Source: CAWAMR01 sp963783095 (GTDB lineage Bacteria > Planctomycetota > Planctomycetia > Gemmatales > Gemmataceae). Taken from it: a DNA stretch of 64,000 nucleotides. Under the pieces are notes generated by a model. That model was given only the letters and a program-made list of their open reading frames with translations. It made no database searches and had not been told where the DNA came from. Positions 8,388 to 14,864 of this stretch are shown one piece after another (the first letter of the stretch is position 1; every line of letters starts with the position of its first letter). A program made the position numbers and the translations under genes. The stretch is taken from the NCBI GenBank assembly GCA_963783095.1, contig CAWAMR010000005.1:1-64000 (forward strand). The letters run 5' to 3'.

Positions 8388-9017
8388 CTAGGCGGCAAGT
8401 CCTTGCAAATGGAATACGGCATTCAACGTCGAAACCGTGGTCTTGTCCTCCTCGCGCATTACTACAGAAATTCCGCAGTTGTCGAGTGATACTTTGCGTG
8501 CGCTGGCAGGTTCGAGTCCCAGCAAGCCTGCAAGATAAGTCCGATTGACGATATGATGCGAAATGACCAGGAGCGATTTGCCCGCGTGCCGGTGCAGCAA
8601 TTCCTCTATCGTGTCGCGGGCACGCTGATAGACTTGCTTAAAATCCTCGCCGCCGGGATAGCCGTGAACGGCGGGATTCGCCATGAACCGGTGATATTCC
8701 ACGGGATGGCTTCGGCGAATCTCTTCCCACGATTTGCCTTCCCAGTCGCCGATATCGCATTCGGTCAGTCCGTTGATAGCAATCGGTGCCAGTTGGTGCG
8801 GCTCCGCAACGATCTGGGCTGTCTGCACCGCCCGCAGTAACGGCGAACAATAACAGGCATCGAAGGCCCGGATGGCAAGGAATTCGCGGGTGGCGCAGGC
8901 CTGTTGCGTTCCGATCGGCGCGAGGGGCGGGTCGCTCCGCCGACCCTGAAGTTTGGCCGGATGGGCCAGATTGGCGAGTGTCGCCGCGTGACGTAGCAAG
9001 TACAGAGTTGTCCGCAT
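8388..9017 (-). CDS. Histidine phosphatase family protein (phosphoglycerate mutase-like)
   Basis: A 209-residue cytoplasmic enzyme. The catalytic motif LLRHAAT (RHG variant) is at about residues 7-13, followed by LAPIGTQQACATREFLA, YCSPLLRAVQTA, the acid ECDIGDWEGKSWEEI and the second histidine in LLVISHHIVNRTYLAGLLG. Relatives include alpha-ribazole phosphatase, fructose-2,6-bisphosphatase and broad phosphatases, so the substrate is open. ATG 9017 has AGGAG at good spacing. A longer frame starts at ATG 9074, which overlaps the corrected pdxA stop as ATGA; that overlap suggests the two genes are cotranscribed whichever start is used. Confidence 0.85.
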   Translation of the reverse strand: MRTTLYLLRHAATLANLAHPAKLQGRRSDPPLAPIGTQQACATREFLAIRAFDACYCSPLLRAVQTAQIVAEPHQLAPIAINGLTECDIGDWEGKSWEEIRRSHPVEYHRFMANPAVHGYPGGEDFKQVYQRARDTIEELLHRHAGKSLLVISHHIVNRTYLAGLLGLEPASARKVSLDNCGISVVMREEDKTTVSTLNAVFHLQGLAA

Positions 9018-9070
9018 GGAGAGGACTCCTTTCCAAAAATCGCCCGACATCCTTGCCGGGCCGAGTTCGT

Positions 9071-10066
9071 TCATCGATTCGAGGCCAGTTTCACCGCAAC
9101 TTTGGCAGCTTCAATGAGACTACTCGCATCCGCGCATGCCCTTGCCGGCGATGTCGTAGGCCGTGCCGTGAGCAACGCTGGTTCGTATGATCGGCAAGCC
9201 GGCACTGATGTTCACACAGCGCCGGCCCGACCGCAATTTCATGGCGATGTGCCCTGCATCGTGATACATCGCCACGATCCCGTCGAATTCCCCTTTATGA
9301 GCACGCACAAAGAGTGTATCGGCAGGCAAGGGGCCAACTGCATTGACACCCATCGCCTTGGCTTTCACGACCGCAGGAGCGATGATGGTCGCTTCTTCAT
9401 TGCCGAACAAGCCGCCGTCGCCGGCATGCGGATTCAGCGCTGCCGCGGCAATGCGAGCCGGGCGATCCAAAAGTCGAGGCAGCAAGTCGGCGAGCAACTG
9501 AATTTTTTCCAGGACCGCATCCGTACTCAGCTGCGAAAAGACATCTCGCAGAGCCATGTGAAGCGTGACGTGGGCAACCGCCAGGCCATCGCCGAAGAGG
9601 ACCATCGCGTAAGTCTTCGTCCCGGTTCGCTCCGCAAGAATTTCAGTATGTCCCGGATAGTTCAAGCCGGCAGCACGCAAGCCTTCTTTATGTAATGGGG
9701 CGGTCACGATGGCATCGGCTTGCTTCGCCAGGGTGCGGTCGATCGTATCGCACAAGAAGTCATAGGCGGCCTGGCCGGCCGGGCGCAGACCTTCCCCGGT
9801 TGGATTTCCGAGAGCGATTGCCGGGTTGAGCGAATGCAGGGAATCCGGCCTGTTGCTGGGAGTGCTTCGGCGGGATGGGCTCATCACCTGTACGACGCGG
9901 CAGATTGCGCCAGTTGAAATGCCGCGCTCAACCCAATGGGGATCGCCGATGACGATCGGTATCGCATCGCGCAGAGTTCGGGCCAGGCGCGCGCGACAAT
10001 TTCCGGGCCGATTCCAGCGACGTCTCCCAAAGTGATCAACAAACGAGGTTTCAGCGCAGTGTCCAA
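9071..10066 (-). CDS. pdxA: 4-hydroxythreonine-4-phosphate dehydrogenase, several frameshifts
   Basis: PdxA makes 3-amino-1-hydroxyacetone phosphate for pyridoxal phosphate. From TTG 10066 the start reads PRLLITLGDVAGIGPEIVAR. The frame then changes near 9985 and again near 9930-9880. From about 9850 a long clean frame follows, with NPAIALGNPTGE, DAIVTAPLHKEGLRAAG, YPGHTEILAERTGT, HMALRDVF, AAALNPHAGDGGLFG and MYHDAGHIAMKL, the last carrying the metal-binding histidines. A final shift near 9130 restores the C-terminus ASSLIEAAKVAVKLASNR. The total of about 331 residues is the normal family length. Several separated single-base breaks in an otherwise conserved enzyme point to sequence errors. 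Confidence 0.85.
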
Positions 10067-10205
10067 TAAACGGTGGAATAGCGAAAATCGGTTTTCCGCA
10101 CAAGATCAGCACGCAGCCAAAGATGAAGTATGAAGTGAAGAACTCCACCATGCTTTGGCCTGACTATTGCCCACAAGTGGAAAGAAAAAAGGAGCAATTG
10201 CTATT

Positions 10206-10390
10206 CCCCTCTCCCCGGTACTCCGGGGAGAGGGTTAGGGTGAGGGGATGAACCTTCACCCTTCCCATACGCGTCTTTTGTGGTGGCAGGTTCCTCCCCC
10301 TCACCCTAACCCTGTCGCCCGATTGCAGGTGGTGTCGGTGTCGAGACATGTCTCAGCACCGACACCACCTGCAATGAGGGAGAGGGGATC
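10206..10390. repeat. Nested inverted-repeat element
   Basis: Three inverted pairs are stacked: CCCTCTCCCCGG/CCGGGGAGAGGG at about 10206-10233, GGTTAGGGTGAGGGG with CCCCTCACCCTAACC at about 10233-10312, and ATTGCAGGTGGTGTCGGTG with its complement at about 10322-10374. A GAGGGAGAGGGG at 10376-10387 pairs back to the first CCCCTCTCCC. The whole can fold into a branched structure. It separates pdxA from the deacetylase gene, both on the minus strand. No coding content is credible. Confidence 0.75.
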
Positions 10391-10395
10391 AGGGC

Positions 10396-11295
10396 TCAGC
10401 CCGCTTTGGGATCGATGGCGACGGAAAATCGAGGAATCTCCTGGTCGCGGGTTCGCAATTCATTGACGACATCGATCGCGCGATGAAAGACATGGCTCGA
10501 AATGAGCTGGCGAAAACGTCCCATGCTTCGGCTCATACCGACATACGTTCGGAAGGTAGCAAGGCGGCCCATAGGAAGGCGGGGTTGATCAACGTCAAAT
10601 TCCCAAGGGTGGAAATAGAGCATCGCCATCGACGGCGCAAGCTTGAGCAATTGCCGAATGCCTGCCTGCATAAACGCCAGCGGAAAGAGCCGAAAATATC
10701 CTCCGCCCGCAACCGGTATGTTTATCCCGAAATAGCGCAGAGTCGTTAGTGGAAGTTCGAGGATGGTTGCGGATGGGCCGAGTGCAATAAACGGCGTTCG
10801 CGGTGCTTCGGGGATGCCGTAACGATCGTGTTGAGTGGGAAAGATGGACGAATCGTAGGCGAAGCCGCATTCCGCCAGCACGTCAATGGCCCACGCTGTT
10901 TGGCGGACGATACTGAATGTCGGTGCCCTGAACCCCACCACTGCCGCACCGATTGTCTGTTCCAGAGCGTCCTTGCTCCGCATCAAGTCCTCGCGAAAAG
11001 ATTCCGGAGTGAAATAATGAACGCTCCGATGATCCCAGCTATGGCTGCCAACTTCGTGCCCGGCCGAATGAATGTCGCGGACGAGTTGCGGATGACTTCG
11101 GGCGATCTCGCCAACGATGAAAAAGGTCGCAAGTGCCTGGCGTTTGGCCAGCTCGTCGAGAAGCCGGCGGGTCATCGCTACCATCCGCTCCGCGTAGGTG
11201 CAGCGCAAGTCCGGGGGACAAACAAATTTTCTCGCCGCTTCAATACGGTTGTGCTCTTCGACGTCAAAACTCAGAATCACCGGTGCGTTATTCAT
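10396..11295 (-). CDS. Polysaccharide deacetylase (exosortase/EPS-associated type)
   Basis: A 299-residue member of the NodB-homology family, which removes N-acetyl groups from extracellular or periplasmic polysaccharides. The metal-binding aspartate is in ILSFDVEEHNR, the histidine pair in EVGSHSWDHRSVHYF, the arginine motif in GFRAPTFSI, and the later motifs in YDSSIFPTQHDRYG and MLYFHPWEFDVDQPRLP. The HPWEFD signature and overall length match the deacetylases carried by exosortase/EpsH exopolysaccharide loci. That suggests a working link to the exosortase cluster 11 kb away, although the genes are not adjacent. ATG 11295 lies at the very edge of a GTGTTCA repeat element, and no clear ribosome site is visible. 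Confidence 0.85.
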   Translation of the reverse strand: MNNAPVILSFDVEEHNRIEAARKFVCPPDLRCTYAERMVAMTRRLLDELAKRQALATFFIVGEIARSHPQLVRDIHSAGHEVGSHSWDHRSVHYFTPESFREDLMRSKDALEQTIGAAVVGFRAPTFSIVRQTAWAIDVLAECGFAYDSSIFPTQHDRYGIPEAPRTPFIALGPSATILELPLTTLRYFGINIPVAGGGYFRLFPLAFMQAGIRQLLKLAPSMAMLYFHPWEFDVDQPRLPMGRLATFRTYVGMSRSMGRFRQLISSHVFHRAIDVVNELRTRDQEIPRFSVAIDPKAG

Positions 11296-11296
11296 A

Positions 11297-11428
11297 ACAG
11301 TGTTCAGTGTTCAGTGTTCAGTGTTCAGACCTGTTTTCGTGGTTATTTGGAGTGTTTGCTTGCAATCCGCTTCATGTCTTCGATAGACTGAGGATTGATT
11401 GAACTGAACACTGAAAACTGAACACTGA
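11297..11428. repeat. CAGTGTT tandem/inverted repeat element
   Basis: Four head-to-tail CAGTGTT units at 11297-11328 face an inverted copy (CTGAACACTGAAAACTGAACACTGA) at 11404-11428 across a 75-bp spacer. The element occupies the whole gap between two divergent genes, so it lies over both promoters. A weaker echo (GGTGTTCAGATTTCAGTGTTCAG) occurs at 12182-12205, just behind the plus-strand gene. Confidence 0.8.
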
Positions 11429-11436
11429 AAACTATC

Positions 11437-12178
11437 ATGAACACACCTAGCCGTCGCGAGTTTCAAGCCACACTCCTGAGTTTCGGCCTGATCGAGTTCC
11501 TTTGGGCACGCGATCTATTTGCCGATGACGTCAAGCCGGACATCAACAAGTGGTTTAAGGAACTCTACGAAATCGGCCAACAACTCCGCGGCTCAAAACT
11601 CAAAGACACCGCATTCCAGTCCAGGATGGAAGATCTGTATCGGCGGGTCGATCTCGAAACCCTAATCAAATACGTCGAACTCGACAAGATCGCTCAGCGC
11701 ACCAAGCTCCCCGATGAGCGGCGGATTCAGCGCTTCGTTCAGCCTGAAAATCGAGGGAGTCAGCGGAGATGTCGGGTTCGGCAGACAAATCTTTTGCATG
11801 AAGAAGGGTCGGTCGGTTGTGCCGCACGGACATGAAAATATGTGTACTGGTTTTATTGTTCTGCGCGGCACATTCAAAGGGAAGCACTACGATCGCCTCG
11901 AAACTGCGAAAGATCATTACATCATCAAGCCGACGATCGACCGCGAGTTCAAACCGGGCGAACTTTCTACGATCTCCGATCACAAGGACAACATCCACTG
12001 GTTCACGGCCCTTTCGGACACGGGCTTCATCTTTAACACGCACTTCACCGGCTACGACAAAACGATCAAGGAGCCGAGCGGCCGGCTGTATCTCGACCCC
12101 GACGGTGAAAAATTGGAAGGCGGGCTGATCAAAGCGAAGAAGATGAGCGGGGTGGAGTGTCACAAGAAGTATGGCTGA
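11437..12178 (+). CDS. Tat-leader protein with cupin-like C-terminal domain, frameshift near 11712
   Basis: From ATG 11437 the frame begins SRREFQATLLSFGLIEFLWA, a twin-arginine-like leader, then a helical region to about residue 92. One base shift near 11712 connects it to FSASFSLKIEGVSGDVGFGRQIF. The rest is strand-rich with a cupin-like metal cluster in SVVPHGHENMCTGFIVLRGTF and FKPGELSTISDHKDNIHWF, ending at 12178. Joined length is about 246 residues. The HxH spacing suits a cupin that binds a metal, but no specific enzyme is recognised. The gene is divergent from the deacetylase, with a repeat element in the shared promoter region. Confidence 0.6.
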
Positions 12179-12273
12179 TTTCGGTGTTCAGATTTCAGTG
12201 TTCAGAGTGCAGTAAAAACCCACGCAAGCCTTGTAGCCGGAGTAGCACGCCTACCGAGCCGATCACGACGCAC

Positions 12274-12396
12274 ATGCGGCGTTACGAGAGGTGCAAGGCT
12301 GGCTGGATCAACTATGCGGACGACTTCGTGATCTGCTGCAAGCCGGGCAAAGCCGCTGAGGCGATGACGGTGATGCGGCGGATGATGGGAAAGTGA
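12274..12396 (+). pseudogene. Fragment of a group II intron reverse transcriptase
   Basis: About 40 residues read MRRYERCKAGWINYADDFVI followed by CCKPGKAAEAM. The YADD catalytic box with DFVI and the GKAAEAM helix is the RT-4/5 region of group II intron-encoded RTs. Upstream and downstream RT motifs, the maturase domain and the intron RNA domains are absent, and the frame closes at TGA 12394. This is a relic of a lost retroelement, lying between the cupin-like gene and a two-component pair. Confidence 0.65.
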
Positions 12397-12512
12397 AGCT
12401 GATCCACGTGGAACATCGATTTCGAAACGAATGATGAACTATTCTCCACACGGCCCAAAATGCCTCATTCTCGACCGCATGGAGAATAACTACTACGAAA
12501 TCTGTGAAACAA

Positions 12513-13223
12513 CTAGTGTCCGGCCCGTTGGAGAGCCTGGAAGAGGTCCGACATCTTCATTCCCAGCGCCAGGCAAATCCGGTAAAGCGTTTCGATCGAG
12601 GCTGAGTTCTTGCCGAGTTCGATCTGCGACAGGTAACCCAATGACACGCCGGTTCGATCCGACAGAACCTGCAACGTCATTTTGTGGGCCTTGCGGCGTT
12701 CGCGGATGATGGAGCCCAGCGATTCCCGCAATGCCTCTTCCGTCATCCGAAGCAGTCCTTTGTTCTCCAAACAGCGCACCACGAGGTTTCGCAGTTGGTC
12801 GACCTGGAACGGCTTCGACAAATAGTCGTAGGTGCGAGCGCGAAGACAATTCAGGATGCTCTCTACCGATGGATAGGCGGATACCACGATCACGCTGGCG
12901 TCCGGCTGAAAATCCCTGAGCCAATTGAAAACCTGATCCGGTTCCAATCCAGGGAGAACATAATCCATCAAGATCAATTGATACTGTTGTCCCTTGAGCC
13001 AGCCTTCAAGCTGGCTTGGGTCACTGAGGGTATCAATGGTGAACCCGTGATTGCTCAACAATGCCTGGATCAGATGGCACGTTTGAGGATCGTCGTCGCA
13101 TACCAGGATGCGAATGTCGCTGGACGCCTGAAAATCCCCCAATCCCGCAGATGCTGCGGGAGCGATGCGGATCGGCGGTTTTGAAAAAACACTCATCGGG
13201 CTATCGGCAAGCTGCAAACTCAT
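12513..13223 (-). CDS. Response regulator with XRE-type HTH output domain
   Basis: A 236-residue cytoplasmic regulator. The receiver domain covers about residues 35-150: acidic pocket IRILVCDDD, phospho-acceptor aspartate in LILMDYVLPG, a conserved serine in VIVVSAYPS and lysine in DYLSKPFQVDQLR. The C-terminus (about 180-235) is a Cro/CI-type helix-turn-helix (MTLQVLSDRTGVSLGYLSQIE, then GKNSASIETLYRICLALG). A receiver joined to an XRE domain is much rarer than OmpR or NarL types. ATG 13223 overlaps the histidine kinase stop by four bases (ATGA) and has GGAGG 12 bases upstream, so the kinase and regulator form a translationally coupled pair. Confidence 0.85.
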   Translation of the reverse strand: MSLQLADSPMSVFSKPPIRIAPAASAGLGDFQASSDIRILVCDDDPQTCHLIQALLSNHGFTIDTLSDPSQLEGWLKGQQYQLILMDYVLPGLEPDQVFNWLRDFQPDASVIVVSAYPSVESILNCLRARTYDYLSKPFQVDQLRNLVVRCLENKGLLRMTEEALRESLGSIIRERRKAHKMTLQVLSDRTGVSLGYLSQIELGKNSASIETLYRICLALGMKMSDLFQALQRAGH

Positions 13224-14341
13224 GATGTTTTGCCTCCTTGGGAGCGAAGAACTTCTGGTCCAATAACTGCAGAATCGGGAATGCGGGCGGCAAGCGGTAA
13301 GACGATGCAAACGGTGGTCCCACGATCCGAGACAGCCTCGACGCGGGCACCTCCGCGGTGTGCGGAAAGAACACGATAGACGATCGACAGTCCTAAGCCG
13401 CGGTGGCGAACCTTGGTCGTAAAGAACGGTTCCACGAACATCTTGCGGCGATATTCGTCGCGGATAACCGGCCCCTCGTCGCTGATTCGGACGAGCACAT
13501 ACGGTCCCGCAGAGACCTGACCCAGATAATCTCGAGCTTCGGACTCGGAGAGTTCGATAAGCGAAGCTTCCAGCCGGACGACCCCGCGCTGCGGAGAGGC
13601 TTCGACAGCGTTATCGAGGATGTTTCCCAGAATGAGCTGCAATGTTCCTGCTTCGACCGCGACAGGCGGCAGGTCGGCAGCAGCGCTGGTCTGAAACCGA
13701 ATGAAGTTTGGCGTGGCCCGGCGCAGACGAACTTCCTCTTTGGCAACCGTCATCGAGAGCGTGCTTGGCATCGGTTTTGCATGACCACACCGACTCAGCG
13801 TGTGCAACTGCTGTGTGAACTGAATCCCACGATTGCCTGCGGAACTCACCTCGGCGATGTATTGGTGCGGAATGGAGCCGGTCTGAAGCATCGGCAAAAC
13901 CATATCCGCAAAGCCGACCACACCTGTGAAGATGTTGTCGAAGTCGTGGGCAATCTTGCCGGCGACGACGGCGGCATCGTTGATCCTTTGAGCAACCCGG
14001 CTTTGATCCAGAACCGGCCCCATCCGCTGGTTGAAATCGGGCGCAAGGGCAATGATTTGCGCTGCGAGAGTCAATCCGGCGGTGTCGGATTCGGGCCAAG
14101 GTGAGGCTGCGTGGCGGGTTGCCCAAAAGGCCCCAGGCTGACGAGATTCCGGCAAGAGCGGCACAATCAGCCGCTCGGCGGATGATCTCTCGACGATGAC
14201 CTTGGTGGCGGCTCGCGCAGTACCGAGTTTTGTGGTGATATCCTCAGTCCACTCGGAACTTATATTGCGGTCATCCTGCCCTGCCTGAATATCGATTCGA
14301 GGTGTGCCAACTGCCGGCCAGCGAACCCCGGCAGCTCGCAA
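13220..14341 (-). CDS. Two-component sensor histidine kinase
   Basis: At least 373 residues. The phospho-acceptor region is AGKIAHDFDNIFTGVVGFAD, a variant H-box of the type HDFNN; the catalytic domain carries LILGNILDNAVEASP (N-box), VRISDEGPVI (G1), EPFFTTKVRHRGLGLSIVYR (F and G2 boxes). No membrane helix is seen, so it is probably a soluble sensor; residues 1-110 show no recognisable PAS or GAF domain. The start is unsure: TTG 14341 is the first start codon in frame, yet the frame is open up to about 14458 and its product there looks coding, so a frameshift may hide a start at ATG 14469 or 14493. Coupled with the XRE response regulator. Confidence 0.8.
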   Translation of the reverse strand: MRAAGVRWPAVGTPRIDIQAGQDDRNISSEWTEDITTKLGTARAATKVIVERSSAERLIVPLLPESRQPGAFWATRHAASPWPESDTAGLTLAAQIIALAPDFNQRMGPVLDQSRVAQRINDAAVVAGKIAHDFDNIFTGVVGFADMVLPMLQTGSIPHQYIAEVSSAGNRGIQFTQQLHTLSRCGHAKPMPSTLSMTVAKEEVRLRRATPNFIRFQTSAAADLPPVAVEAGTLQLILGNILDNAVEASPQRGVVRLEASLIELSESEARDYLGQVSAGPYVLVRISDEGPVIRDEYRRKMFVEPFFTTKVRHRGLGLSIVYRVLSAHRGGARVEAVSDRGTTVCIVLPLAARIPDSAVIGPEVLRSQGGKTS

Positions 14342-14469
14342 GCCAAAAACATTGACCAGTTCTGCGAGGCGCAGTTTCCAGCGGTTTCGCTTCCCGGCCC
14401 GGTCGATCGAGGAGCCTGGAAAGAAGTTGAAATCTCGCGGTGACGCCGGAAGTATCCGTCACTGTTCAT

Positions 14470-14864
14470 CTCGCTTACGAAGAGCATTTCCAACCGATGG
14501 ATATGCTCACAAATGAATTTCCTGTCGGTAAAGAGTTCTTAGTTCGGGTTCGGAGATAAAGCAAATTACGATCACGCAGAAAACACCGGATATGCTGAAA
14601 ATGCAGAGATTCGTGATAAAATGGATAAAATGAGAAAGATTTCCTGAAAAATGGCTTTGTAGGGTTGAAGTATTGCCTCATCTCATGTTTCAATCGGGCG
14701 AGAATTGAATTCCGATTCGGGCCGGAATTACCCTGGTAAAGTTGTTAGTGTCTGGAAGTTGTTTACGTAAAAAGATATGTGACTGTGAACACAAGAAGGT
14801 GCTCGCACGAGCACCTTCTTGTGTTCACAGTCACATAAGTGATTTCGTTGATGGAACAGCTTCA
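14470..14864. other. Intergenic region with a perfect palindrome
   Basis: No gene is seen between the histidine kinase leader and the end of the next minus-strand kinase gene. The stretch is AT-rich and should hold the promoter of the histidine kinase. Near its right end is the 30-bp-arm palindrome at 14776-14837. Confidence 0.55.
14776..14837. repeat. Perfect palindrome, 30-bp arms, 2-nt loop
   Basis: Arms 14776-14805 and 14808-14837 are fully complementary around a CA loop. The palindrome lies 27 bases beyond the stop of the kinase/beta-helix gene (minus strand) and could end its transcript, although the following bases on that strand (TCTTTTTACG) give only a short T-run. Confidence 0.85.

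Noticed and set aside
8500..8530. tRNA T-arm-like GGTTCGAGTCCC
   Set aside because: It lies in the conserved coding part of the histidine phosphatase gene; no acceptor or anticodon stems can be formed around it.
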